53,376 nucleotides of DNA from Spirochaetaceae bacterium (GCA_031281945.1 JAITER010000033.1:1-53376); one strand, 5' to 3'; positions 43,444-53,104 are shown, counted from the stretch's first letter. Program-made: numbers and translations. Notes: generated by a model not told the origin, from the sequence alone.

Positions 43444-46094
43444 GCTAAAGCTTTTATTTTTTCTGAAATCGCCATAAAATCGTAATTGTCCAGTTGTTCA
43501 CGAATGTACGCTATAAAATCTTCGCCCTGCAAATAAGTGTATTTTTCTAAATCCGACATAATTGCGTCAATTTGCAACGTGTTATAATCATCACAAGCTT
43601 TAGCTAGTTGCTCAAGCAATACGCGATCGGGTTTATCTTTCAATTCTTTTTTTATATCTTCCGGCAAAAAAAGTTTTGTTTTAAGATTTTCTATCAAATT
43701 TTCAGTTTGCTTTATAAATACAGACGTTTTTTTTAAAAGAAGCTCTTTATCGCCTAGTTTGGATGCTTTTTCCAACTCTTCGGCTAAATCCCCCACTAAA
43801 TAACCGCCGATAGAGCGCACGGAGCCTTTTATTCCATGAACTAAAACCGAATAATCCGAAGCGAATTCCGCAGAGTCTTCCGCAACTTCTAAAATATGTT
43901 CAATTTTTTTTAATAAAGAAGGCGTGTTTTTTATAAAAGATTGTATAATATTTTTATACATATCTTGCGTAGAGAATCGTCTTAAACCGTCGCTAAAATT
44001 AACGCCGTCTATTTTTAAGCCGTTAAAAACATCGTCCGCTTCACCGTCAGTCTGAATCAAGGCGCGGCAATGGCCTAATTTTATCATTTCCTCGTCCAGT
44101 TTCTTTATTTCCAAAGGTTTAGATAGAAAGGCGTTCATTCCCGCGTCTATAAACGGTTGTGCGCCGCCACCCATCATAGTGTTTGCGGTAAGCGCTATTA
44201 TCGGTATGTTTTTTGCGTATTCCGTATTTAAACTGCGTATTAACCCGGTTGCTTCCATGCCATTCATTTCCGGCATCATGTGATCCATAAAAATAACATC
44301 GTAACGCGGGGATTCGTTTTTAATTATTTCTATCGCTTCTTTTCCAGAAAACACGCCGTCAACTTCCATGTTGTATAACGACACCATTTCTTTAGCCACG
44401 TATATATTGGTTTCAATATCATCAACTATTAAAGCTCTGCCTTTATCTGTTTTGGACCGTTTAACAGCATCTTCTTCCGCTAGAGTCGAATAAGGCGGCT
44501 CTATCAAAATTTCGTTTTCTTCGGTTAAAGATTGGGGTATTTGGAAAGTAAAGCAAGAACCCTTTCCAAAGGAACTCTCGCATTTAATATCCCCGCCCAT
44601 AAGCACGGCCAACCGTTTAGATATGGAAAGTCCAAGTCCCAAACCCTCATTTTTTCTGTTTATTCCTCCGTCCGCCTGATGAAAATCGGAAAATAATGTT
44701 AAAATATCACTTTCTTTTAATCCTATCCCTGTATCAGACACGACAAAAGTTAAAAATGAGCCGTTTCCCGCATTGAATGCGGACGCCTCCAATTTAACGG
44801 AGCCGCAACTAGTAAATTTAAAAGCGTTAGAAAGCAAGTTTTTTAATATTTGTTTTATACGTTCTTTGTCGCCCCATAAATTTTCCGGCATTTCGCCGCC
44901 TATTTTTACTTCAAAAGCGACATTTTTATTTGCGGCAATAATTTTATACGGGTGAATTATACTTTCTATAAGTTCGGCAGTATTGTATTTGCACTGATTA
45001 AACTCCATTTTGCCCATTTCTATTTTAGAAATATCTAACGCGATGTTTGCGGTGTTCAGAAGTTTTTTTCCGGCCTGTTTTATTTTTTTTAGAGCCGATG
45101 CGGTTTCCGCGTTAATTTCACCGCTATTCAATGAATATTTTTGCAGATGAACTTCCGCAAGCCCAAGTATAGCATTAAGCGGGGTTTTCATTTCATGACT
45201 CATCACCGCAAGAAATTCTATTTTTGAGCGGGAAAAATCTTTCGCTTCTAATTTACTTGCAACTTCATTTTTTAGAAGAATTATCATTTGCCCTATTTCG
45301 TCATTACTCTGGGCTTTAATTTCTTCAATATGTTCGCCTTTTGACATTGCGGTAAGGAGTTTTAAAGCGTTGCGAACAGGTATTGTAATTAGGTTTGTAA
45401 CTACGGCCCCAAGAACAATGGCGATTATAACGCCAAAAAAGATAAAACAAACGACGGTGGATTCTGTCTTAAACCCAAGTTTTAAATTGTTTTGAGCGAT
45501 TTCGCCCATAACTTTTGCATTTTCTTTAATTAAATCATCCAGACAGAACGCAAAAACCAGCGCCATTGGGTCCATTTTTTCATGCGTAATTTGGAAAGCG
45601 TTAAACCGTTTTTCAAGAACTATAGCATCTATACTGTTATTACTAACGACTTCTATAAGATAGTCAACTTCCGCATCCAATATGGAATTCTGAACCACCC
45701 GCCAAAATTTATACTCATTTTTAAGGGTTTGAAAAAGAATGCGGTCTTTTTCTGTTTGGAAAGGCGCCGCTGTTATCAAAACCCACAAATCATCTATTTT
45801 TTCAAAAACATCTTTACGCCGCTGTTTTATATCAAGAAGCCTTTCAAGACAATCATTATGGTTGCGGGCGAGCAAAGCTTCCTGAATAGTAACAGTCGTC
45901 ATTAAACGCAGGTTGTTTAATTCTTCCAACGCAAGCGCTTTATGCGAGTATACATCATTTATGTCTTTTAATGAATTTTTTAACGTTTTAACGCTTACCA
46001 AACTTATTATGCTTATAATAAGCATAATTAAAGTTAACAGCAGAAAACCCGCGGTAATTTTACGTCCGACTGTCCAATAGTATCTATGACTCAT
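43440..46094 (-). CDS. hybrid histidine kinase with four-helix sensor, receiver and HPt domains
   Basis: The protein has 884 residues. The architecture is membrane helix (about 14-36), helical periplasmic sensor (about 40-205, four-helix-bundle-like with ALALEELNNLRLMTT), helix (212-238), HAMP (238-290), HisKA with His300 in SHEMKTP, HATPase with DTGIGLKESD and GLGLGLSI, receiver with Asp604 in FMDHMMPEMNG, and HPt with His753 in HGIKGSVR. The end carries a roughly 60-residue tail matching the other kinase (LLEQLAKACDDYN here, LKKLKTACENYE there). Its start overlaps nothing; a divergent promoter region with livM lies upstream. No output regulator is nearby, so the phosphoryl target is unknown. 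Confidence 0.92.
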   Translation of the reverse strand: MSHRYYWTVGRKITAGFLLLTLIMLIISIISLVSVKTLKNSLKDINDVYSHKALALEELNNLRLMTTVTIQEALLARNHNDCLERLLDIKQRRKDVFEKIDDLWVLITAAPFQTEKDRILFQTLKNEYKFWRVVQNSILDAEVDYLIEVVSNNSIDAIVLEKRFNAFQITHEKMDPMALVFAFCLDDLIKENAKVMGEIAQNNLKLGFKTESTVVCFIFFGVIIAIVLGAVVTNLITIPVRNALKLLTAMSKGEHIEEIKAQSNDEIGQMIILLKNEVASKLEAKDFSRSKIEFLAVMSHEMKTPLNAILGLAEVHLQKYSLNSGEINAETASALKKIKQAGKKLLNTANIALDISKIEMGKMEFNQCKYNTAELIESIIHPYKIIAANKNVAFEVKIGGEMPENLWGDKERIKQILKNLLSNAFKFTSCGSVKLEASAFNAGNGSFLTFVVSDTGIGLKESDILTLFSDFHQADGGINRKNEGLGLGLSISKRLAVLMGGDIKCESSFGKGSCFTFQIPQSLTEENEILIEPPYSTLAEEDAVKRSKTDKGRALIVDDIETNIYVAKEMVSLYNMEVDGVFSGKEAIEIIKNESPRYDVIFMDHMMPEMNGMEATGLIRSLNTEYAKNIPIIALTANTMMGGGAQPFIDAGMNAFLSKPLEIKKLDEEMIKLGHCRALIQTDGEADDVFNGLKIDGVNFSDGLRRFSTQDMYKNIIQSFIKNTPSLLKKIEHILEVAEDSAEFASDYSVLVHGIKGSVRSIGGYLVGDLAEELEKASKLGDKELLLKKTSVFIKQTENLIENLKTKLFLPEDIKKELKDKPDRVLLEQLAKACDDYNTLQIDAIMSDLEKYTYLQGEDFIAYIREQLDNYDFMAISEKIKALA

Positions 46095-46157
46095 ATAGTT
46101 AAAACGCCTCTTAAAGCATGAAAAGCTGTATATTCAAAAAAGACGTTTTACAAATTA

Positions 46158-46197
46158 TTGACAGCTTCACATCTTAATTAAAGATAACAAATATAAT
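46158..46197 (+). promoter_or_regulatory. promoter elements of the livM operon
   Basis: TTGACA (46158-46163) is a perfect -35, but its best-spaced -10 is poor. A perfect TATAAT (46192-46197) lies further on and would pair with TTCACA (46166-46171) at a long spacer. The TATAAT would give a 5' leader of only about 15 nt. An ATCTT-AATTA-AAGAT inverted repeat (46171-46185) overlaps the region. Confidence 0.4.
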
Positions 46198-46218
46198 ATA
46201 CTATGGTAAAGTATTATT

Positions 46219-47268
46219 ATGATTCTTCTTTCGTCTTCATCACCAGCCGTTTACACGTCTCGTTTATTTCAGTTCCTTATTCCCGCTTTTTTTTCAGTTC
46301 TTTTCATTGCCGGCCCCGCAATTTTAATTAAGTTTGGTTTTATAGATGTGTATTTTGCGCAAATCATTACGGTGGCGGGTATAAACGCAATGCTTGCCAT
46401 AAGCGTAAACTTTATCACAGGTTTTGCCGGCCAACTTTCGCTTGGGCAAGCGGGGTTTATGGCTATAGGGGCTTACGCTTGTATAACGTTTAATGTAGAC
46501 CTGAACGCGCCGTTGCCGCTTGCGGCGCTTTTTGCCGGAATTGTTGCGTCTCTGGCTGCGTTTTTAATAGGGTTTCCCGCGCTAAAGCTAACTGGCGATT
46601 ATCTTGCGATAGTTACTTTGGGTTTTGGCGAAATAATCAGGGTTGTTTTAACTAACTTGCGCTCAATTACGGGAGGCGCAAACGGCAGACAATTTGTTTC
46701 GGTTCTCGCCGTAAATCCAACGTCGGCGTTTATCACTGTAACCGCTACACTTATAGCTACACTGGCGCTTTTTCAAAATTTTAACCGCTCTAGTTATGGC
46801 CGCGCCATACTTGCGTTACGCGATGATGAAATCGCCGCAAATTCATGCGGAATAAGCATTTTCCGTTATAAAATGATAGCCTTTGTGAGCGCCGGTTTTA
46901 TAGCCGGAATTAGCGGGGCCTTGTACGCAATGGTTATAGGCTTTGTAAAACCAGACATGGCGTCTTTTACAAAAAGTATAGACTGTTTAATTTTTGTGGT
47001 TTTGGGCGGAATGGGTTCCATAACCGGGTCAATCGTAGCAGCCTATGTACTTACAGCGTTGCAAGAAGTTCTAAGGTTTTTAAAAGATTACCGTTTGCTT
47101 TTTTATCCGGTTATTTTAATTTTCGTCATGCTTTTCCGTCCTCAAGGTTTGTTGGGAATGTCGGAATTTTCTTTCGTTGGCTTTTGCAAGTATTGTTCAA
47201 GAAAAATAAACAACGCCGTTAAAACACGCCAAACGCTTAAAAAATCAGGAAAGAAAAATGTCAAATAA
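46219..47268 (+). CDS. livM: branched-chain amino acid ABC transporter permease LivM
   Basis: This inner-membrane permease of 349 residues has about nine or ten helices. GFAGQLSLGQAGFMAIGAY near 68 is the LivM/LivH signature, and GLLYAMV-type and GGMGSITGSIVAA segments near 250 and 272 are typical. It ends in a basic tail. No livH partner permease and no binding-protein gene are next to it, though livG and livF follow at once. No obvious ribosome site precedes the ATG. The livG start lies 11 nt inside its end. Confidence 0.92.
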   Translation: MILLSSSSPAVYTSRLFQFLIPAFFSVLFIAGPAILIKFGFIDVYFAQIITVAGINAMLAISVNFITGFAGQLSLGQAGFMAIGAYACITFNVDLNAPLPLAALFAGIVASLAAFLIGFPALKLTGDYLAIVTLGFGEIIRVVLTNLRSITGGANGRQFVSVLAVNPTSAFITVTATLIATLALFQNFNRSSYGRAILALRDDEIAANSCGISIFRYKMIAFVSAGFIAGISGALYAMVIGFVKPDMASFTKSIDCLIFVVLGGMGSITGSIVAAYVLTALQEVLRFLKDYRLLFYPVILIFVMLFRPQGLLGMSEFSFVGFCKYCSRKINNAVKTRQTLKKSGKKNVK

Positions 47269-48064
47269 TGATATAATTTTAACGGCAAACGAAGTTTCAA
47301 TCATGTTTGGCGGATTATTAGCCGTAAATAATTTTTCTTGCAATCTGCGCCGCGGGGAACTGGCGGCTTTAATCGGGCCTAACGGCGCGGGTAAGACCAC
47401 AATTTTTAACTTGTTTTCTGGAATTTACAAGCCGGTTTCCGGCGCGATTATTTTTTACAAAAACAACGGAGTAAAAATAAAAACAAGCGCGTTAAACCCG
47501 TCAGGCGTCTCCAGAGCGGGAATCGCCCGAACTTTTCAGAACATAAGACTTTTTAACAGTCTTTCCACTCTGGATAACGTGCGAATAGCCCTTCATCATT
47601 CACGTAATACCACTGCTTTTGAAACTATATTTCATTTTCCGCGTTTTTTTCATGATGAAGAAATGCAACGGAACGAAGCGGAACATTTACTTTCCTTGTT
47701 TAAAATTGCTGATAAAAAAAATGAACTGGCGAAAAACCTGCCATACGGGGAACAGCGCAAACTCGAAATAGCCAGGGCTCTCGCTTTAAAACCGGAATTA
47801 CTTTTACTGGACGAGCCTGCGGCGGGTATGAATCCCCAAGAAACGGAAGAACTGATGATTGCGATAATCAAAATTAGAAAAGATTTTAATTTAACAGTCT
47901 TGCTTATAGAACACGACATGAAATTGGTTATGGGCATAGCTGAAAGAATTATGGTTTTGGAATATGGGGCTCTTATCGCGGAAGGCAAGCCGGAAGAAAT
48001 CCGCAAAAACCCGGCTGTAATAAAAGCGTATTTAGGCAATGAAAGCATAGGCGAAGAATGTTAG
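47258..48064 (+). CDS. livG: branched-chain amino acid ABC transporter ATPase LivG
   Basis: The protein has 268 residues. The Walker A is GPNGAGKTTIFNLFSG near 41, the signature LPYGEQRKLEIARAL near 160, and Walker B LLLLDEPAAGMNP near 182. The long loop after ISRAGIARTFQNIRLF is typical of LivG, not LivF. AGGAAAG precedes the ATG. The gene overlaps livM by 11 nt and livF by 7 nt, so the three proteins are made together. Confidence 0.95.
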   Translation: MSNNDIILTANEVSIMFGGLLAVNNFSCNLRRGELAALIGPNGAGKTTIFNLFSGIYKPVSGAIIFYKNNGVKIKTSALNPSGVSRAGIARTFQNIRLFNSLSTLDNVRIALHHSRNTTAFETIFHFPRFFHDEEMQRNEAEHLLSLFKIADKKNELAKNLPYGEQRKLEIARALALKPELLLLDEPAAGMNPQETEELMIAIIKIRKDFNLTVLLIEHDMKLVMGIAERIMVLEYGALIAEGKPEEIRKNPAVIKAYLGNESIGEEC

Positions 48065-48762
48065 AAGTTACCAACCTAAGCGTACATTACGATTCAATAC
48101 AAGCTATAAAAGATGTGTCATTTACGGTAAATGAAGGTGAAATTATCACGTTGATTGGCGCGAATGGAGCCGGAAAAACAAGCGTACTGCACGCTTTATC
48201 TGGGATAACTAAAAAAACCGGAGGAAGCGTAATTTTTAATAAAATTGACGTTACAAATATGGCGCCGGATAAAATCGTCCGGGCGGGGCTCGTCCACGTG
48301 CCGGAAGGCCGCCGAATTTTCGCCAATCTTTCAATACGCGAAAACCTGGAAATGGGCGCTTTTATACACAAAAATCATGCGCAAATAAAAAAAGATTTTG
48401 AGTTGGTTTACGAAATATTCCCGCTTCTAAGAAACAGGGCCAAACAATTTGCGGGAACGCTTTCCGGCGGCGAGCAACAGATGCTGGCTATGGGCAGGGC
48501 GCTAATGTCCCGCCCGCGTATGTTGTTAATGGACGAGCCTTCCATGGGCCTTGCTCCGATTTTGGTTGACGAAATTTTTTCAATTATAAGCAAAATAAAC
48601 AGCGAGGGAACCACAATTTTACTTGTCGAGCAAAACGCATTTAAAGCCCTAAACATTGCGGATCGCGCCTATATTTTAGAAACTGGGCGTATGGTAAAAA
48701 GCGGGCTGGCCCGCGATTTTCTGCACGACAGCGATGTAAAAGCGGCGTATCTTGGCGGCTAG
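48058..48762 (+). CDS. livF: branched-chain amino acid ABC transporter ATPase LivF
   Basis: The protein has 234 residues. Walker A GANGAGKTSVLHALSG is near 35, the signature LSGGEQQMLAMGRAL near 137, and Walker B LLLMDEPSMGLAP near 158. VPEGRRIFANLSIRENLEMGA near 84 is a LivF hallmark. It forms the ATPase pair with LivG. It ends 7 nt before the converging rsfS gene, leaving no room for a separate terminator. Confidence 0.95.
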   Translation: MLEVTNLSVHYDSIQAIKDVSFTVNEGEIITLIGANGAGKTSVLHALSGITKKTGGSVIFNKIDVTNMAPDKIVRAGLVHVPEGRRIFANLSIRENLEMGAFIHKNHAQIKKDFELVYEIFPLLRNRAKQFAGTLSGGEQQMLAMGRALMSRPRMLLMDEPSMGLAPILVDEIFSIISKINSEGTTILLVEQNAFKALNIADRAYILETGRMVKSGLARDFLHDSDVKAAYLGG

Positions 48763-48769
48763 GCCAAAA

Positions 48770-49162
48770 TTACACGCCCGCTTTATTCCATAAATTTTCG
48801 AGTTCGTAAAATTTCCGCGCTTTTTCAGACATTAAATGAACGACTACACCACCCATATCAATTAAATCCCATTCAACATCGTCAGTAGCGGCGGCGGCGT
48901 TTACAGGTGAAATGTCTCTGCCAGTTTTTTGCTGAATCTCAAGTTCATTTGCGTAGGCAAATTCTTTAATATGCCGTTTTAGCCCTTTTAAGTGAGCGCC
49001 GCTTGTAACGGTGGCTATAACAAAAAAATCCGTCCACATAGGAAAACCGCGTAAATCAAGAACTATTACGTCAACTGCCTTATGGTTTTCGAGCAACGCT
49101 TTTAATTCAAAAGCCGTGTTTTTACAACTAAATGAATCATCTGGATTGTGTATATCTTCCAT
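48770..49162 (-). CDS. rsfS: ribosomal silencing factor RsfS
   Basis: The protein has 130 residues from the ATG at 49162, with AAAGGA at good spacing; a TTG at 49177 is less likely. RsfS binds ribosomal protein L14 and blocks subunit joining in starvation. Family blocks are VIVLDLRGFPMWTDFFVIATVTSGAHLKGL near 40 and WDLIDMGGVVVHLMSEKARKFYELENLW near 98. It overlaps the 3' end of the LCP gene by 26 nt, part of the compact nadD-yqeK, LCP, rsfS run known in many bacteria. Confidence 0.95.
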   Translation of the reverse strand: MEDIHNPDDSFSCKNTAFELKALLENHKAVDVIVLDLRGFPMWTDFFVIATVTSGAHLKGLKRHIKEFAYANELEIQQKTGRDISPVNAAAATDDVEWDLIDMGGVVVHLMSEKARKFYELENLWNKAGV

Positions 49163-50336
49163 TAAAATCCTTTCCAATAATCAAAGAAAAATCCGCTTTA
49201 TATTCTGAATTTGTAAAATTAAATTCATCTTTTGGCTGCATTATATTTTCCGTTATTATATTATTGTTTTTTATTACGCTTGCAAATATTTTCGCTTCAT
49301 TTTCCATGCCTGAACGGTCGTATATTTCAGTTTTTTCATAATCGTTTCTGTCCGCGTTGCCGATTTCTATAACTTCATAACCAAAGCTACGGATAAGCTC
49401 CGCCGTTCTGCTAGCCAACCCGGAAACATTAGTGCCGTTTAACACTTCCACAGTAAGAATACGCTCGCTATTGCCGCCCCTGGTAAGCGATCCCAAAGTC
49501 TGGCGCACGACGTCTTTTATAAGACTACCATCATAATACGGAATAAGAAGGCGTTTCCCGGAGACGTCGCGGTAATTTCCGCCAACTAATTGAATGTTTA
49601 TACGATTGGGGTCTATTTTCGACCATTCTTCAAAAAGCATGGAGTAGGCTTTTGCGTTCATATTTGTCCTAGCTAAACCAGAAAATACAGCCATTACATC
49701 TTTGTTTTTTAAGACGCCGTTATTTTCCCCCAATCTTTTAATAAATCCCGAAAAAAACCTGTCCTGCCTGGAACGCTGGGCCTCTACATCGCTTTCTTTA
49801 TCTGTATAAGATACGTATAATTTTGCTTTGTCTCCGTCAAGATTATTATTACCAGAGTTAAAAATAACAGAATCAACGCCGTCATATATTTCTATTTCCG
49901 ATGGTATAAAAATAGTAACGCCTTCCAGCATATCCACAGCTTTTCCAAAATTTTGCAAATCAAAAATTATTTCATAATTTACATCCAAATCTAAAAGGCG
50001 TTCAACTTCTTGAACATACTGCGAAACGTTGTGCGAATCGTAAACGGCGTCAATGCGATCTACGCGGTTCACTTTTTTAAGCAAAAGCCCTGTTTCTCCG
50101 GCAATATCAAAAATCGCGCTACGCCTTGTAGCCGGATAGTAAAGCAAAACAAACGTGCAAAGCGGCTTTTGGTCTTTTTCCAACACTAAAAGGGTGTTAA
50201 TTGGACGGTTTCCGGCAATTTCATTTTCTAATTTATCTGTATTTAAAAAATATACGCCCGCGACAGAGCCGCCTAAAAAAATAAAAATAATTAACAATAA
50301 TAATATAAAACTTATATCTATTTGTTTTTTTACCAT
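49137..50336 (-). CDS. LytR-CpsA-Psr (LCP) family protein with LytR C-terminal domain
   Basis: The protein has 399 residues from the ATG at 50336, chosen because the nadD-yqeK stop lies just inside it; the longer frame is not family-like. One membrane helix (about 10-32) is followed by an LCP domain (about 40-250, with SRQDRFFSGFIKRL near 205) and a LytR_C domain (about 310-395, with LTVEVLNGTNVSGLASRTAELIRSFGYEV). LCP enzymes attach polymers to peptidoglycan in Gram-positives. In spirochaetes the acceptor and polymer are unknown. Confidence 0.85.
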   Translation of the reverse strand: MVKKQIDISFILLLLIIFIFLGGSVAGVYFLNTDKLENEIAGNRPINTLLVLEKDQKPLCTFVLLYYPATRRSAIFDIAGETGLLLKKVNRVDRIDAVYDSHNVSQYVQEVERLLDLDVNYEIIFDLQNFGKAVDMLEGVTIFIPSEIEIYDGVDSVIFNSGNNNLDGDKAKLYVSYTDKESDVEAQRSRQDRFFSGFIKRLGENNGVLKNKDVMAVFSGLARTNMNAKAYSMLFEEWSKIDPNRINIQLVGGNYRDVSGKRLLIPYYDGSLIKDVVRQTLGSLTRGGNSERILTVEVLNGTNVSGLASRTAELIRSFGYEVIEIGNADRNDYEKTEIYDRSGMENEAKIFASVIKNNNIITENIMQPKDEFNFTNSEYKADFSLIIGKDFNGRYTQSR

Positions 50337-51523
50337 TTTTCGTTTAGCATAGCCGCCGTTTCTTTGGCCAAAGTTTCTCCACGTTCTATAAACCAACGCG
50401 CCGTTCCTTTAAGCACGATTGCAAAAAGTTCATCCAAAGATGGATGCGGCGGAGGCCCAAACGCAATACGGCGTAAATTACAGTCTACATCCTCACGTCC
50501 GGATTCTATTTTATCGCTTAAATATACAATCTTAGCAAGTCCGCCCATCCCAGATTTTCCAGTTGTATGGTATCGCACCGCCTCAATTACATCGGAAGAA
50601 TTTATTTTAAAAACAGTCTGCAACAACGCCGCAGCAGCGCGTCCGTGCAACATATCCGGTTTTTGTGTTTCCATTTCCGAAAAAGGATCATCATCAAGGC
50701 TGGCCAAACCCATAAGTTCCTCCGCCGGCATTTGCTTGCAAAGGTCATGGCACATACCGGCAAGCCAGCCTTTGTTTTCATCCAAGCCATAACGCCTGCA
50801 AAGCGCAACGCAATGCAAAGCCACTGTGCGGGCATGGACAAAGCGTTTTACATCAAGCATAGTGCGGGCGAGCTCTTCCGCGTCCAGGTTGTCGCCTTCG
50901 CCGTATTTTCCGTACCTTAACATTTCAACGGCTTTTTGTTTTTGCAAGTTTGCGGCGCCGTCAGAATAAAGGCCGTATTTAATAATAATGTTTTGAACTG
51001 AAGGCGGGGTTAAAGAGCTCCAATCCCCGCCGGTTTTAATCAAATCCCGCAGTTCGGCGGAAGAAATCCGCAAAATATCGTTCTGTATCGTTTTGTGTGG
51101 AAAAGGTATTTGTATTTGATTGTTCAGGCGTCGAGCTACTACAACATCTGTAAATTTGTATATTTCATCGGCGCCTTTCCATTTTAAAAAATCAGAAACA
51201 AGATCATCGCCTATAATTAGACCAAGTTTACCTTCGGGAACATACCTGTTTTCAATATCTTTAATAGTATCCACCGTGTAAGACACGCCGCCTCGCCGTA
51301 TCTCGCACAAATCAACGGTAATTTTTCGGTCGCCTTTAATGGCCGCCAGAACCATATCAACCCTAAAATCAATATTTTTTTTCTGTATTTCCGCTTTAAA
51401 AGGGGATTGAAAAGCCGGCACAAGGATTACGCAATCATATCCGGCGTTAAGCGCGGATTTTGCTATATGCAAATGTCCGTTATGAATTGGGTCAAAACTA
51501 CCGCCTAAAACCGCGTATTTCAT
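50330..51523 (-). CDS. fused nicotinate-nucleotide adenylyltransferase and YqeK-type HD phosphohydrolase
   Basis: The protein has 397 residues. The N-terminal half (about 1-190) has GGSFDPIHNGHLHIA at residue 8 and ISSAELRDLI near 155, both hallmarks of NadD, which makes deamido-NAD. The C-terminal half (about 205-397) has VALHCVALC and GMCHDLCKQM near 245-265 of the HD domain of YqeK, a diadenosine tetraphosphate hydrolase. These are usually adjacent separate genes; here they are one ORF. It abuts leuA with no spacer and overlaps the LCP gene by 7 nt. Confidence 0.92.
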   Translation of the reverse strand: MKYAVLGGSFDPIHNGHLHIAKSALNAGYDCVILVPAFQSPFKAEIQKKNIDFRVDMVLAAIKGDRKITVDLCEIRRGGVSYTVDTIKDIENRYVPEGKLGLIIGDDLVSDFLKWKGADEIYKFTDVVVARRLNNQIQIPFPHKTIQNDILRISSAELRDLIKTGGDWSSLTPPSVQNIIIKYGLYSDGAANLQKQKAVEMLRYGKYGEGDNLDAEELARTMLDVKRFVHARTVALHCVALCRRYGLDENKGWLAGMCHDLCKQMPAEELMGLASLDDDPFSEMETQKPDMLHGRAAAALLQTVFKINSSDVIEAVRYHTTGKSGMGGLAKIVYLSDKIESGREDVDCNLRRIAFGPPPHPSLDELFAIVLKGTARWFIERGETLAKETAAMLNEKW

Positions 51524-53104
51524 TTAACATGAAAGCGGGGCGAATTCAGGATTTTTGTTGCAAGCCGAGGTTTCAGCTTCAATTGCGTTGATTGCCTGTA
51601 TATACGCTTTTATCGCCGATTCAACTATGTTTGTAGAAACGCCGCGCCCGTTCCAGACGCGTTCTTTCCCGGAGCAATCCGTCCATTTAACCTTAACCAG
51701 CGCCTCTCCCTGCGCGTCCGATTCGCCGGAAATAGAACCTAATTCAAAACTTTCCATCCGCACGTCTTTGCCTATTATATCATTAATCGCGCTAAAAGCC
51801 GCATCTATACACCCATTGCCAAAATGCACGGTTTCACGCAAACCGCCCCTGGCGTCTTCCAGTCTAACCGCGCTTATCGCGGATTCGTTGGAGCTCGCGT
51901 TAGTTAACCATCTATCCAGTTTCCAGGTTTCTGGCGTTGTTACGGTGGCTCCCTGGACAAGCGCTTCTATATCTTTATCGCTAACCACCTTTTTTTTGTC
52001 GGCGAGCGCTTTAAACTGTGAAAAAACCGAATCAAGCATTTTTTGATCCAACGTTGTATAACCAAGCGTTTTAAGGCGGTCTTCTAACGCATGACGCCCT
52101 GAATGTTTGCCTAAAACCATCATGTTTTGAGCTATTCCAACTGATTCCGGCGACATTATCTCGTAGGTGGCTCTATTCGCAAGGACTCCATGTTGATGTA
52201 TTCCAGCTTCGTGGGCGAAGGCGTTTTCGCCTACAACAGCTTTATTTGGCTGAACCTTAACCCCTGTTACTTTAGATACAAGGCGGCTTGCCGGATAAAG
52301 CTGAGTGGTATCGATTTTCGTATCCGCGCCCCAATAACTGGCGCGTACTTTTAAAGCCATAACCACTTCTTCCAAAGAAGTGTTTCCGGCGCGCTCCCCT
52401 ATTCCGTTAATCGTACACTCAACTTGATCCGCGCCGGCGCCAATAGCCGCAAGGCTGTTTGCCGTGGCAAGACCCAAATCGTTATGCACATGAACAGAAA
52501 ACGCCGCTTTTTCCATGCCTATAGTATGCGTTTTTACATAATTTACAAGTTTTGCGTATTCATCGGGCATGGCGTAACCGGTTGTATCTGGAAAATTAAC
52601 TGTAGTCGCCCCCGCCTCAATAACTGCGGAAAAAACCTTTGCTACAAAATCAGGATCGCTACGAGATGCGTCTTCCGCGGAAAATTCAACATCGTCGCAA
52701 AAAGAACGGGCCAATTTTACAGACGCTACGGCGGTTTTAAGCATCTGTTCCGGCGTCATTTTTAGTTTATATTCAAGATGAATTGAGCTTGTAGCCAAAA
52801 ACAGGTGTATACGCGGATGGGCCGCCAGCTTTAAGGCTTTCTTCCCAGCCTCAATATCACTTTCTACGCAACGGCAAAGAGCCGCCACAGAGCTATTTTT
52901 AATAATTCCGGCTATAAGGCTTACCGATTCAAGATCGCCTGGGCTTGAAGCTGGAAATCCGGCTTCGATAACGTCAACCCCCAAACTTTCAAGTTTACGA
53001 GCCACTTCAAGTTTTTCCTGCACGTTCATAGAACAACCCGGCGCTTGTTCGCCGTCTCTAAGCGTGGTGTCAAAAATACGAATTATACGTTTTCCATCAC
53101 TCAT
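51524..53104 (-). CDS. leuA: 2-isopropylmalate synthase
   Basis: This enzyme commits carbon to leucine by joining acetyl-CoA and 2-oxoisovalerate. It is 526 residues, the full type-1 length. FDTTLRDGEQAPGCSM near 11 carries the metal-binding Asp, HVHNDLGLATANSLAAIGAGADQ near 200 the metal His pair and HEAGIHQHGVLANRATYE near 290 another binding segment. The C-terminal regulatory domain (about 400-526) should bind leucine for feedback inhibition. No ribosome site is obvious before the ATG; GACCT and AGGTC upstream can pair as a leader stem. The stop abuts the nadD-yqeK start. Confidence 0.96.
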   Translation of the reverse strand: MSDGKRIIRIFDTTLRDGEQAPGCSMNVQEKLEVARKLESLGVDVIEAGFPASSPGDLESVSLIAGIIKNSSVAALCRCVESDIEAGKKALKLAAHPRIHLFLATSSIHLEYKLKMTPEQMLKTAVASVKLARSFCDDVEFSAEDASRSDPDFVAKVFSAVIEAGATTVNFPDTTGYAMPDEYAKLVNYVKTHTIGMEKAAFSVHVHNDLGLATANSLAAIGAGADQVECTINGIGERAGNTSLEEVVMALKVRASYWGADTKIDTTQLYPASRLVSKVTGVKVQPNKAVVGENAFAHEAGIHQHGVLANRATYEIMSPESVGIAQNMMVLGKHSGRHALEDRLKTLGYTTLDQKMLDSVFSQFKALADKKKVVSDKDIEALVQGATVTTPETWKLDRWLTNASSNESAISAVRLEDARGGLRETVHFGNGCIDAAFSAINDIIGKDVRMESFELGSISGESDAQGEALVKVKWTDCSGKERVWNGRGVSTNIVESAIKAYIQAINAIEAETSACNKNPEFAPLSC

